The translations under genes and the position numbers were made by a program. The notes below the pieces were generated by a model. That model made no database searches. It worked only from the letters and a program-made list of their open reading frames with translations, and was not told the DNA's origin. From the NCBI GenBank assembly GCA_035048485.1, contig CM068583.1, positions 45,323,790 through 45,387,789 on the forward strand: a stretch of DNA of 64,000 nt. The letters run 5' to 3'. This document shows positions 25,401 through 34,031 of the stretch, one piece after another (the first letter of the stretch is position 1; the number at the start of each line of letters is the position of its first letter). The stretch is from Pteria penguin. Taxonomy: Eukaryota > Mollusca > Bivalvia > Pterioida > Pteriidae.

Positions 25401-26510
25401 CTCGTCCTCGGCACCAGTGGACGCTGTGTTATGTTATCTAATCAATGACTATCTCGTCACGGGTCATTAAGCTTTCTCCATAAGGTTCTGATTGCTTTTT
25501 GTTACGGCTTGTTAACTTTTCACATCTACACAGGTAATGAGATTGTAAATTGTATTGAACTATATTAAATAAACAACGAAGCACCAATATATGACAGCTT
25601 TATGTATCGAACCTGTTGGACGCGCAATATACATTTTGTCATAAAGTTGTCTTTAAAAGTACTAAGCAACCGGGGAATATCCCGTGTACTATCTATGGTG
25701 CATGATTTCTGCATTGTCTACTCATCAACAGCCAAGTCTGACTCCAGATCAAGGTCAGATCTTTTCCTTTTGTGTAATATCACGCATATAAGTCAGTTGT
25801 GCATTTCGACTACAACATTTTACTCCCAAAAATACGAATAATAGGTGAGTATATATGGTAGACATCATCAATATACATTTTATTGTCATAAAGTTGTCTT
25901 TAAAAGTACTTAGTGACCGGGGAATATCATGTGTACTATCTATGGTGTGTGATGTCTGCATTGTCCATTCATCAACGGCAAAGTTTGACTCAAGATCAAG
26001 GTCAGATCTTTCCTTTCGTGTAGTATCGCGCCTATAAGTCGGTTGTGCATTTCGACTACAATATTATTCTCCCAAAAATCTGACTTATAGGTGAGTATAT
26101 ACGGTAGACATCATCAAATCATAAAAAGAAACTGAGTAACTATCCTATAAATTATTCCTCATAATTTATTAATCTTGTTATGCAAATTTATGTTTTAAAA
26201 TTCTTTAGTAAAGCATACAAGTATCTTTTAACAATAAAAAAAGATAAAACATACATGCACATACAAACTTCCAGAGTCAGTCAGTTTAAAATGTTTTAAA
26301 ATACGGATACCTGACAGCTTCATGAACACCTTCATCTTTCATCTTCCCAAGTTCTTCTTGTTCCACATTGTCCTTTGAAGGAGTGACGGTTCTATCTTGA
26401 TGTGGAATTATGACAGGAGGTGTATAGAGAGCATTAAGCTGATCTATCTGCTGCAGAATTGGGTGTATTGTAGAGGGATTCCCATGTTGAATTCCACTGA
26501 ATGATGCCAT
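4407..26510 (-). CDS. SBNO: Strawberry-notch-like helicase, 5' half of gene
   Basis: Nine exons join in phase: 26311-26510 (ATG at 26508-26510), 24489-24555, 17589-17696, 14032-14118, 13549-13640, 13337-13405, 5424-5506, 4631-4749 and 4407-4459, about 292 residues; the rest is beyond the left edge. The protein reads through [18 protein letters not shown], then [15 protein letters not shown] (Walker A), [26 protein letters not shown] (DECH, Walker B) and [18 protein letters not shown]. This order is diagnostic of the SBNO (strawberry notch) superfamily-2 helicase-like ATPases, nuclear regulators of transcription linked to Notch signalling in flies. The region before the helicase core is only about 90 residues, much shorter than I recall for vertebrate SBNO1, and the stretch after DECHKAKN differs from the usual GSSKPTKTG type, so this may be a divergent paralogue. 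Confidence 0.9.
4631..4749 (-). CDS. SBNO: SBNO-like exon 8, DECH box
   Basis: The exon enters at phase 2 and ends at phase 0 before GTAAGA. It encodes [19 protein letters not shown] followed by [11 protein letters not shown]. The DECH tetrad is the Walker B motif that binds magnesium and catalyses ATP hydrolysis; [13 protein letters not shown] is the best SBNO signature in the window. The next exon (4407-4459) continues directly with [13 protein letters not shown]. Confidence 0.93.
4750..5423. other. SBNO-like intron 7, no repeat boundary seen
   Basis: AT-rich intron with a short GGAT microsatellite near 5250-5268. No coding signal on either strand. Confidence 0.5.
5553..6927 (+). repeat. 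AGGTCA-module repeat, family A, copy 2
   Basis: It starts with CTAGAGCAGTCCTAACGGG and ACAAATACCCC as copy 1 does, and ends with CAGACAGACAGACGGAC, then TATACCCACTAAACTTCGTT and a G-rich arm ending in GGGTATAAT. About eight tandem units of roughly 147 bp carry phrases such as TGACCTTGACCTTTGACC and TTCAAGGTCATGAC. Nuclear-receptor half-site words (AGGTCA) therefore occur every few tens of bases. The tandem units have diverged from those of copy 1 more than the ends have. Confidence 0.75.
7216..8644 (+). mobile_element. Tc1/mariner-type transposon, inactive
   Basis: Perfect terminal inverted repeats flanked by TA: CTCAGGGACTTTAAAAACGC at the left end, continued by CTAT, and its complement ending at 8644, at least 24 bp. 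The TA at 7214-7215 and 8645-8646 is the expected target duplication. Inside is a degraded Tc1-type transposase (7508-8518). At 1.43 kb the element is a little short because of an internal deletion in the coding part. Confidence 0.9.
7508..8518 (+). pseudogene. Tc1-like transposase, broken
   Basis: The N-terminal part from [19 protein letters not shown] holds the helix-turn-helix and an [13 protein letters not shown] segment. Near 7840-7860 a deletion and frame change join this directly to [11 protein letters not shown], where Tc1 transposases normally have FSDES; the first catalytic aspartate is asparagine here. A TGA follows at about 8000. The frame resumes with [14 protein letters not shown] (second aspartate) and [17 protein letters not shown] (catalytic glutamate), then shifts again before [19 protein letters not shown]. 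Deletion, stop, two frameshifts and a lost catalytic residue make it certainly non-functional. Confidence 0.92.
8686..11277 (+). repeat. Long palindromic-end repeat, family C
   Basis: It starts with AAACAAGAGGCCCAAGTGGG, which itself forms a GGCCC/GGGCC hairpin, and the 5' end carries GCTCACCTGAG (8716-8726). The 3' end carries the complement CTCAGGTGAGC (11266-11276) after a GACGGAC-type microsatellite (about 11183-11230). The interior repeats itself: the stretch near 9034-9230 returns near 9879-10063, and a unit opening TTGGAAGTCTTAAAAAATTC (or TTGAAAGTC) occurs near 9342, 10199 and 10703, with C-runs in front of the later ones. The repeated unit includes, on the minus strand, GCGGTTCAAATCCAG (9957-9971), a good tRNA B box, so an old SINE may be embedded. 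A truncated relative ends at about 35115. Confidence 0.75.
11335..11372. repeat. Short near-perfect palindrome
   Basis: CAGGGACGTGTATAT and its complement ATATACACGTCCCTG face each other across a 6-bp loop. Its outer CAGGGAC word equals the start of the Tc1 element's inverted repeat, but the rest differs. Possibly a deleted mini-element consisting only of its ends. Confidence 0.7.
11380..13030. other. SBNO-like intron 6, no recognisable element
   Basis: AT-rich sequence with no coding exon and no clear repeat boundary. The short open frame on the minus strand at 12622-12804 has low-complexity composition and no family resemblance. Confidence 0.5.
13034..13318 (+). repeat. AGGTCA-module repeat, family B, copy 1
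   Basis: Starts AACAAGCTGTGTTTGTGAAA, followed by CACTAATGCCCC, and ends GATTCAGGGGCATG after a CAAA/CAGA microsatellite. ATGCCCC near the start pairs with GGGGCAT at the end. The single interior unit has AAGGTCATTGTCAAGGTCAA and TTCAAAAGTTATAGCCAAGG. An inverted copy is at 49001-49287. Confidence 0.75.
13319..14031. other. Two small SBNO-like exons with AT-rich introns
   Basis: Apart from exons 13337-13405 and 13549-13640 nothing was recognised. The exons encode [19 protein letters not shown] and [19 protein letters not shown]; both read in phase with their neighbours and match the SBNO family. Confidence 0.75.
14032..14118 (-). CDS. SBNO: SBNO-like exon 4, Walker A
   Basis: A phase-0 exon of 29 codons: [19 protein letters not shown] followed by [20 protein letters not shown] is the phosphate-binding loop of SBNO ATPases, here with a second alanine where I recall GDGAGVGKGR. 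The split of LYA/CQQH between this exon and 17589-17696 supports both borders. Confidence 0.93.
14877..16146 (+). repeat. AGGTCA-module tandem repeat, family G
   Basis: About eight diverged tandem units of 110-160 bp, each with TTCAAAAGTTATAGCC, a GAAAAGTAGGTCAAAC phrase, AAGGTCAAGGTCACAA and TATCCATGTGTGAAGTTTCA. The right end reads CTGACAACGACAACGCCGGG followed by GGTATGAA. The interior unit is related to that of family A although the outer ends differ. Confidence 0.7.
16261..17022 (+). repeat. AGGTCA-module repeat, family D, copy 1 (3' truncated)
   Basis: Starts AACAAGAGTATCAGTAAAAC followed by TGATGGATGCTCCCTGAAAA. The interior has three units of about 115 bp with CAGAAATGACCTTGAGTGA. 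The right end reaches the CAGACAGATGGACGG microsatellite and CAGCGACTACATG and then stops short of the terminal GGGAGCAT arm present in the inverted copy at 37147-38184. Confidence 0.75.
17023..18430. other. SBNO-like exon 3 and flanking intron
   Basis: Contains coding exon 17589-17696, which encodes [19 protein letters not shown] followed by [17 protein letters not shown]. The intron around it is AT-rich. A short inverted pair around GAGGCCCAAGACCTGACATG (17099) and TGTCAGGTCTTGAGCCACTT (17220) may be a small degraded hairpin element. Confidence 0.6.
18433..20795. repeat. 72-bp satellite array, about 32 copies
   Basis: Head-to-tail units of 72 bp; ATATCAATACATACTGCAAG recurs at 18601 and 18673, and so on. 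Each unit is two diverged 36-bp halves, one with CAAGAGGTCCTGCCTCTACT and one with GTAAGAGGTCCAGCCTGCAC. Because 72 is a multiple of three, the array is open over long distances on both strands (up to 545 codons on the minus strand, 306 on the plus strand); the minus reading alternates [12 protein letters not shown] and [12 protein letters not shown]. Two subtypes (CTACTGTGCC and CTACTATACC) are interspersed. Small irregularities occur near 18860 (deletion) and 19155 (8-bp duplication). It lies in SBNO-like intron 2. Confidence 0.95.
20796..22165. other. Intron sequence, nothing recognised
   Basis: AT-rich DNA between the satellite array and the hAT-like element. No exon that fits the SBNO-like gene in phase, no repeat boundary. 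Confidence 0.5.
22171..23559. mobile_element. hAT-like non-autonomous element (ACTTACC type)
   Basis: The ends are CAGTGTTCTC and GAACACCG, and the flanks show a perfect 5-bp duplication AGGTG (22166-22170 and 23560-23564). Just inside both ends ACTTACC/GGGTAA words repeat: CACTTACCAATGGG, CACTTACCCAGGG and TACTTACC on the left; TTACTTACCACCCGG, CAGTTACCC and CACTTACCACGGGTAACGGG on the right. The interior matches the old repeat at 2430-4015, so either that repeat inserted here or they share an internal part. No transposase frame. Confidence 0.75.
23729..24340. repeat. Degenerate satellite related to the 72-bp array
   Basis: Starts with about six units of 31 bp built on ACATCAATACATAGTGTGG, then decays into irregular copies that keep ATACATA and CAAGAGGTCCTGCC phrases, for example ATACATACTGCAAGAGGTCC near 24308. 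It sits 3 kb from the main array, separated by the element at 22171-23559. Confidence 0.75.
24489..24555 (-). CDS. SBNO: SBNO-like exon 2
   Basis: 67 bp, phase 2 in and phase 0 out, encoding [19 protein letters not shown] then VTQ. The exon was found because the 26311-26510 exon (phase 2) and the 17589-17696 exon (phase 0) cannot be joined directly without a stop; this exon repairs the phase exactly. The acceptor is TTATTTACAG, the donor GTGTCAG. Confidence 0.8.
24917..26106. mobile_element. Candidate TA-flanked inverted-repeat element with internal duplication
   Basis: The left end TACCGTATACATGTATACGC is followed by ACCTATAAGT; the right end reads ACTTATAGGTGAGTATATAC and then GGTA, roughly its complement. 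CACCTATAAGTCGG words recur inside. The right-hand part, including the end and about 12 bp of flank (GTAGACATCATCAA), is duplicated in tandem with a 246-bp period (ends at 25860 and 26106). No transposase is visible. Superfamily not assigned. Confidence 0.5.
26311..26510 (-). CDS. SBNO: SBNO-like exon 1 with start codon
   Basis: The ATG at 26508-26510 is the first in this open stretch. The exon encodes [19 protein letters not shown], then a linker with [19 protein letters not shown], and ends at phase 2 before GTATCC. Upstream on the minus strand, two acceptor-like sites (TTTTAACAG and AATTACAG, about 26555-26575) suggest a spliced 5' UTR. The short low-complexity leader is unlike the long N-terminus of vertebrate SBNO1. 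Confidence 0.75.
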
Positions 26511-29480
26511 GTCTAGTTAAATGGTTCCTTCTCAAATGTTAACAAGATCCTGTAATTGTTTACAGATGTACCTGTTAAAACATGTTTTATATCAGATTCA
26601 AGCAATAATGAATCATCAAGGAGTCCTGTAAAGTCTATAACACTTTCAGCTCAGTCCTCCATATCCTGTTGTCACATGATCAGAATCTAAGTTTTTATTC
26701 TCACTAAAACATCAAAGAAGAGAACAGATTTTTATATTCAAAGCCATTTGTAAAATTTTATAAATACAAAATGTATTGTAGACTTTCAAAACTACAAAAA
26801 AAATATGTATTCCGGACATAGCCGTAGCAAATATCTGCAGTTTTATTAATACACAAAGCAACACCGCTTATCTCCTCTCTGTGCTAATTGATTGTTTGTT
26901 TAACAGTTTATCAACGTGTTTATCTGGTCACCTACCTATGGTATATTAATTACCTATCCAATTAAGAATTGACCGCTTGTGGTGTAGTCAAACGTCATGT
27001 TAGCAGTCATTGATGATTGCTTTTTATGAGTCAGTACACCCTCACACTACAAATGAAGATTACTCTTACTTGAATGATAGTAATAAAAGATAAATTGTCG
27101 ACTTCGCAGCTTACATTGTTAATTAAACAATTTAGGTTTAAATTGTAACCAAACTTTAGGTAGCGTCACTCTTCTATCAGAGATCGATCATTAATAACGT
27201 ATCCTTACATAGTGCTAATCAGTGCTCATTACATTAATTTGTAGAGTAGTTTTAACTTTTAGTTATTCTTCTAGCTGTTTTATAGTTACAGAAAATTTTA
27301 TATTTAAAACATGAACATTGTATAAATTTATCCGGACATAAATTCTTTTAAATTCTAAATTTGTATGACAATGCAGGACGTTAGATAAACACTCCGATCA
27401 TGATAGAAGTGAAATTAATTAGTCAAGTGCGCGTTATATACAAAGGCAGCTGTCCACATTTAAATAGAGGACAATGAGTTGAAAAATCATGCAGGTTTCA
27501 GAAGTTTGGCTGCAACTAATGTACAATTTACTGAAGATGTTGATATATTAAATATGTAATACATATAAATTTCTTTGTATACAAATTAAACACATAAAAG
27601 GTTTATTACTTGTGTTTTATCGTTTACAGTATACACCTTTCTTTCATCTAGAAATAAGATTTTTTAATATCTAATGTACAAGTACTATGGTCCGGTAATC
27701 CATAAAATATATTAATCTGGACAAATCGGCCGAGAACAAACGTGTCCGGATAAACGTAGCATCACTGTATATCTACTAAAATACAATGTACAATAATTTA
27801 GAACATTTGAAGTTTACTCTTAGCATGTGATGATAATGTTGTGATGATCATGTGACTTTCAGGGCTTGGTGGACATTGACTGGATTATGCAACAAACAGC
27901 GCATAAGAAAAACTTATCTATTGCGATTGATATGACGTTCCTCATTTAATAGATTAGAAATCAAGGAAAAAAACAATGCAAAGTTTCCAACGACTGCAAA
28001 ATTTTTAACCTCAAGCAAGGTAAGATGATTTCTTTGAATAATTAGGCCTATCTTTTCTTTTTGTGTTTAGGCCTACATGTATATACTTTCAATTTCTCTT
28101 TGGCTCCATATCTCTTCAAGTCTTTTTATATTCACTAGCCTATATTCACTATATATATATATATATATATACTATATGGACCGCAGTGTAATATGCATGC
28201 ATTTATTCTAAATCTTGTATTACTATTACTATCATCAACATTTTGGCATAGGTGATAGGTCAATGCGGCCCCAGTCGATCCAACCCTATTTTAAAATATT
28301 GAGTAACGAAAGACATCTTTTGCTATTTTCCACAGGTGTATACTATTTGCAGCAAGTCCTGAGTTGACATAATCAGATTACAAACTAAGAATTAAGGAAG
28401 CTGAATGTCATTTTTTTCATCGCTGATCTTCGAGTATATAGACCTAAATATCAACAGTTATGAAATTATTTAAATCAGTGATTGAGTAATTAACCTTGTC
28501 TAAGAAAGAAATATTTCATTTCTTGGGAAAATATAGGTCAGTTTTAGGTGAAAAAAGAGTTTTTTTAGTGATATGATGCAACCTGTAATTACTTATTTGA
28601 AATTTTGAAGTAATATGCATGCATTTGATAAGAATTTTGATACCCATATCAGGGTATTTTACCTCGATCGGGGTATATACCCCAATTTTAACCTGTACCC
28701 AACCCGAGTAATACTGGCCAAAAAGAAAAATCACTGAGAGGCAGCAATGCGCAGTAATATAATAAGTATAATAATTTTGGTCCAGAGCGACTTGGGGCTG
28801 GATTAATACCAGGGCCAGATATGTTTGGAGCTGGATGCTGTTGGGGCCGAAACGACCATAGATTTTGGCATAATGATAATCCACAGATAGTCATCAAAAA
28901 ATAATTTAACATTTCCTGATTTCAAATGTTTCATACTTTTAAAACCTATAACTGACTTTTACGTTTTGTTCACAATTAATATCTCACCTACAGCCGATAT
29001 GACCAAACAGGGAATACGTATAAAACTCTGCATGGCGAAAGTGAAACTAAATCTAGAATCCAAAAGACAAGACAGCTGAGCACTACTATAATAGTACACG
29101 AAATTAAGCAATGCTGGTATCTTTATTGTGATGATTTTTAAACTTTTTGCTGAGACTTTTTGTATCAAAAACCATACTTTACTCGCGGACTTTCCTTTAC
29201 TAGACTCAGCATTTTACAGTTTTACCTGTTTACCGCGATGTTTTGCAATAAATTACCTTCTTTCGCAGAAGAGTTTAGTACGAATACAAAAGGAAAGTAG
29301 GTTTGTATGTGTTTAGTCTTTACCAGAATATAATTTGAGCGTGCCTAAAACTTATATATTAATATATTAAACTATTTGAAATAATGTAAGGAACAGTTGC
29401 ATCGATAAAAATGACGTCACTGCCAGTATTTTCTCTGATCAAAAGAACATATATTTCATAATTCATTGTAACAAGATGGC
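26511..29480. other. Region between divergent genes
   Basis: The 5' ends of the minus-strand SBNO-like gene and of the plus-strand R3HCC1L-type gene must lie in or next to this stretch. A donor-like CAAGGTAAGATG at about 28017 could end a plus-strand non-coding first exon, but this is not proven. GTGTCCGGATAAACGTAGCA near 27747 is followed by CACTGTA and resembles one end of a Tigger-type element. A TA microsatellite lies at about 28150-28172. No protein-coding exon was recognised; open frames at 28516-28912 show no family resemblance. Confidence 0.45.
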
Positions 29481-29880
29481 AAGATCACAGTCAGTTTAAA
29501 TCATATCTTTATTTTGCTTCTCTATTTGTGCCATTGCGTATAAAGATCTGGTGAAGCCCCATAAGGGTTCACGTTCTGGTGACCTCTGAATATGATGATG
29601 TCTCAGTCACCGAAACCGTTATTTCCCATAGCCAATCAGTGACTTGTTTAGGTACGTGATAGTGGCGCAATATGTAACAAACACTATTCAAAAACTACCT
29701 TGTGGGTCACGCATGCTGTGGATGTAAATTTCATTCCTAGAATTTTGTAGCCGATCCACTGATTGGTTGAAAATCAGAGTTCACCAGAACGTGACCCCTT
29801 ATGGGGTTTCACCAGATCTTTATACGCAATAGAACAAACAGAGAAGTGGAACAAAGATATGGTTTTAATCAGATTGGCAA
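29481..29880. mobile_element. Long inverted-repeat (foldback) element
   Basis: The arm at about 29481-29589 is repeated inverted at 29774-29880, over about 105 bp, with few changes in the inner 57 bp. The best part is ATTGCGTATAAAGATCTGGT plus GAAGCCCCATAAGGGTTCAC and its complement. The loop is 184 bp and non-coding. A hairpin MITE or foldback element is the likely class; target duplications are not clear. Confidence 0.85.
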
Positions 29881-29992
29881 GATCAGAAGATTATATTTCT
29901 TTTTACTCGCAGGCACTGCGTTACATGAAGAGTGACTTTTAACTAACCAAATCCCCCATATATTGTTCGGTAAAGAGACGACATAGGGGATT

Positions 29993-30718
29993 CAGGGGTC
30001 TAGAATTCCCCTTTCCCGTTGCCCGGAGAAAGTAAAATGTGAGGTCGGGAAAGTGAATAGCTGATTTGTTCTTACCCGTAGGCAAGTAATTTATCGCCGA
30101 TGTATCACTGTTAGAAAATATCCTTTTTAAAAAAAGTAATACAGATAATCCTTCAATAAATCTTCATCGTATCATATAGAATAAATTGGTATGGATTTAC
30201 TTAACTGGATGGCAGATTACGCTACATTATATCAAGAAACTGTTATGGGATTGACACATATTCGGTTTGTTTCTTTATTATACCTTCATCTTCTTCCTTA
30301 AGTGCCTAACTCTGTAGGAGCATATACGCAAGTATATCATGTGTGAATAATTTTTTTCACTATTAAAATCTTTATTATTTGTATCTTTAAAGGTACATTG
30401 TCAGTTGTGTAATGTTTTAGGGGTATGCTTACTATTTTATTCCATACTTATGAAATGCGAAATCATAATGCTACGGCAATTTTGGAAATCAATAACCAAT
30501 TCTATTTTAACAAAAACATTCACATGGGTTATTTCCAGTTTGACTACAGTAGTAAAATGAGTTTGTTTAAATTTGGTTTCTCGTCATCTAAGACAAAACG
30601 AAACTATTAATTTTCTATCATTTTTATTGGGCAAGTAAATTTTAGGGTTGGGCAAGTGAATTTTTCCACCACACTTGCCCGTGGCAAGTGAGTTTTTAAA
30701 AAAAATTGTAGACCCCTG
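29993..30718. mobile_element. hAT-like non-autonomous element (ACTTGCC type)
   Basis: The ends are CAGGGGTCTAGAATT and AATTGTAGACCCCTG, with a perfect 5-bp duplication GGATT (29988-29992 and 30719-30723). Near the right end GGGCAAGTAAATTTTAGG, GGGCAAGTGAATTT, ACTTGCCCGTGGCAAGTGAG; near the left end TTTCCCGTTGCCCGG and TACCCGTAGGCAAGTAA. 726 bp, no transposase frame. Confidence 0.8.
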
Positions 30719-31052
30719 GGATTTGGATCAGTTAAACATGTTGGGCACTCCCTCTAAAGAGAGACTTTCCCCCGTAATATGAATTACCGAAATGCCCCAG
30801 ATTTTCCAAAATGCCCTTGGAAATACCAAAATACCCCCAAAATACCCATTATTTTTGTAGAAATGAAAGATAATTTTGCAGTTTATCATCATTTCAGCTG
30901 TTCTAAATTACTAGATAATACTTATAGACCCAGCTATCATCCATCAGCAAAGCAGATACCTGTCTCGGGTCAGACTACTTTAAGCCCACGAAAGATTTTA
31001 AGCCCACCGTAAGTCCACTGTAAGCCCAATCGTCTTCCTAGGGGATATTATA

Positions 31053-32393
31053 CAGTGCAAGCCGCTTAATTGAATAAGCTATTTGTCAGGCAGTTATTAT
31101 TCAAATAAACGAATATTCAATTACACGGCATGACGAACGAATGCAGTTTCAAAGAGCAGATGATCGACAGATTTTGCAAGAATTGCATACATGTTTAACT
31201 TTCGCCGTATCTGTAATGAAATCAGTGTACATGTATCTATATATAGATACACTAGAGTTACCTCTCTTAAATCCCTTTATTGTTTGCTTGAGCTACATTA
31301 AAGTCGACAGACCACATTTTCTATAATTTTGCAACTGTCTTTTTAAGTACAGTGACCAAATGTTATTAAATAGCTACATTACACATGCTCAACTGACCGT
31401 AAAGATAAAACCGTCGGGCATTGAAATTGTATCTCAGTCGTGTAACCAGGGTGGTCAAATATATAAGACAGGTTAAACAATTTGTTTTAACAAAGGCAAA
31501 TTAAAAGGCATGTTCAAGCGTGTGAGAAATTTCAATTTTCCATTTGATAGAACAGACTGAAGCCGTCGCTTTTATTTCCTCAAGGAATCGTCGAACTGTG
31601 GCCATTGCGTCTGTATGTTTGCCGTGCGTTACTCGTGCCATTTCTTCAGCCTCCTTGTTGTCAGTGGCAACGCATAGTCGGGGCTCGTCTTCGTGGAAAC
31701 TCGCGAATATTTTCTCGTCAGTCCGGACAGCTGAGCTCTCCAGGTTGCCATCGTTTGTGATGAAGGTATTGAACGTCTAGCTATCAACATCCTCTGGAGG
31801 CCGGACATTGTCAGTTTCGCTTGTGTCGTTGTCTGACGAGGCAAAGCCAACCTTTCGGAAGCAGTTGGCGATGGTTGTTGGCTTGACGGTGCGCCAGGCC
31901 TTACGGAGTAAGTGGACGGTATCTAGTATGGTCAGTCTTCACGCAATGCCGTTGGCTGACAGCGTCATCTTGTCGATGTTTCCGATGATCTTGTCTACGA
32001 CATGGCTTTGGCAGTTGGTAATTAATTAATCCTTTCATTCCTACCGCCACGGCCTATTAGACAATTAACGAGTGATTTGGTCAACAACTGTTACCTAGAC
32101 AGTAATCTCTTTTGAGATTACCTGGACAGGTGTGAAACCATTTATCTCTAATCGATAGGTCGCTCGCACCGTAGTAAACAACATGACCTCGGGCGTGATA
32201 CATTGAAGTTTTAACAAAGGTATGCTTGGTAGAATAATCGCGCTATTCAAATAAACGAAGTCACTATTTTATTCTAGTGTAATAAGTGGCGGATTTTCAA
32301 TAGATTTGATAGAAAATGGTTTTGGATTTCGGGATCTTATTCAATAAAACGAAATATTCAATAATGCGACACTCAATTAAGTGGCGTGCACTG
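31053..32393 (-). mobile_element. pogo/Tigger-type transposon, inactive
   Basis: The ends are CAGTGCAAGCCGCTTAATTG and the near-complement CAATTAAGTGGCGTGCACTG, with TA on both outer sides (31051-31052, 32394-32395). A second inner inverted pair, ATTCAAATAAACGAATATTC on the left and AAACGAAATATTCAATAA on the right, lies behind them. It contains a minus-strand transposase remnant (31504-32016). Confidence 0.88.
31504..32016 (-). pseudogene. pogo-type transposase C-terminal remnant
   Basis: One minus-strand frame runs about 170 codons with two in-frame stops, TGA at 31939-31941 and TAG at 31777-31779. The best part is LLRKAWRTVKPTTIANCFRK, continued by VGFASSDND, the conserved region after the DDE core in pogo/Tigger/JERKY transposases. 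The DDE domain itself is missing. The tail reads MARVTHGKHTDAMATVRRFL. GC content is higher than around it, as expected for a former gene. Confidence 0.85.
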
Positions 32394-32399
32394 TATATA

Positions 32400-33750
32400 T
32401 TTGTTGATATATATCGATAGGTTGACTTAGAATATGTGTCTTAAGAGATTTCTAAACAGATTCAATATATAATAACTATGAAAAGTCCTATTATGTTACA
32501 AGGTTTATTTTTGTTTTGATCGCCATTTTTAAAGAACGATAACTCTGATTACAAACACCTACTTTCTATTATATTAGCTACTATTACTTTTTATGAAGTA
32601 TACTTCATAATTTGTTTACTTTTAATCTATTAATGAATTAAATATGATATATTTGTACTAAGTTTGTACAAGTTTTCTCTAAATATAATGTAACTAATGT
32701 ATCTAATTTGATATGACTTATGTTTATTTGATTTATTTTATACAAACAATGTGTTTTCAAACATTTAAATATGTATGTTTGTCCTTATTAGGCCATCGTT
32801 AAATTTATTTAGATTTGTTGTAATGTGAACGACTCACTAAAATCGCACCAACTCCAATAAGTTTTTGGTCCGTTTTAGGGGGGTTTTTTTTCCATCTGTT
32901 TTTAAACCGTGGTTTGTTTTTTTTAACCCACAAAACTGAACAATCGCAGTGTGTCCTTTCAATCAGAGTATTTTTTTCCCAAAGTTTTGAAACCGTTCTC
33001 TTTTTTACTGTGATATGTCATCTGTTGCTACCGCGCTTGTTTTGATGATGTTGAGTGAGATGCTGCACTAGGCCGATGTTATTCACATGACGATCGTGTA
33101 CGTAAACCGGAATTTCTATATATACAATGGTCATGTAAATAGTTGAGGGAGTATGCAATGGCCATTTACACGACAGTAGTGTACCTAAATTGATATGGCT
33201 GTTTACACGATGGTCGTGTCAGGATGTACCTAACAGACTCCCGTTGGAGGCCCCTCGCGCCCAATGGAATGCTAGGGAAGTTTGATACAGAAACTTCATT
33301 TGTGTCCTACATATATGCGAACGTTGTAACATAAACATAGAAGAGCTTGTATTTTGACGTAAAAAATATGAAGACGGCAAACAAACAATTTATAATTTTT
33401 TAATTTGCTATTTACAAGAAGTGACACTCATGTACCTAAGATGATTTGCTGAATAAGAGAGATTAGAAATAGGGGGGGGGGGGGGGGGTTGCTAAGCAAG
33501 CTTCCTGTCCTGTTTCTGGATGTTGATTGTGTCAAATATTTTTCTTGTTACTTTAATATCTATGACTTTATTAAAGTTTTTATACTGAGCAGTATTCTTA
33601 TAAAGAAAACTTCTATTCAAAATGATAAAATCTCTGATTGAAGAGATTTGGTTCTGTATAAAACAAATAGAATCACAGGAATGGTTAAGAAAATGTCTTT
33701 TGGACATCATTAGTCTTTTACTCTCTAAAACATGTGCCTTGTTTTACTTT
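32400..33750. other. Non-coding region
   Basis: No exon recognised. A TTTACACGA-GTCGTGT phrase is repeated about three times between 33085 and 33230, as imperfect short palindromes (GACGATCGTGTACG, ACACGACAGTAGTGTACC, ACACGATGGTCGTGTC). A run of about 17 G lies at 33473-33489. Confidence 0.5.
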
Positions 33751-34031
33751 ATTATTATTTTATGATTGATTGATTGATTATATTGTTTTACGTCACTCCA
33801 CGATTATTTCACGTATATGGTGACGGCATCTGCCGTTAAATTTAGACCTTTGCAACGGACCCACCCGAAGCAGTGAGGGATCTTTTAGGTGCCATACCTA
33901 CCGTGACACGGGACCTCGGTTTTTACTGTTTCGTCCGAAAGACAGAACACCAGTGTACCCAGGGCGGGAGTCAAACCCAGGACCTCTCAATCACAGGCCG
34001 AGCACCTTATCCACTAGGCCACACCAGCTTT
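33751..34031 (-). repeat. tRNA-derived SINE, family 2 (minus)
   Basis: Read on the minus strand it has a tRNA-like head with an A box (GGCCTAGTGGATAAGGTGC), a B box of the GGGTTTGACTCCC type, a central domain with GGGTGGGTCCGTTGCAAAGG and a tail of TGACGTAAAACAATATAATC followed by AATC repeats. TTTTACTTT on both sides may be the target duplication. Matches copies at 49770, 51107, 51385 and 57406. Confidence 0.85.

Noticed and set aside
28005..28025. First coding exon of the R3HCC1L-type gene ending at CAAG/GTAAGATG
   Set aside because: The ATG before it (ATGCAAAGTTTCCAACG) meets a TAA after ten codons. At best a non-coding exon.
28516..28912. Overlapping minus-strand frames of 74-122 codons
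   Set aside because: No family resemblance, no splice partners, and the sequence has short repeated phrases typical of old repeats.
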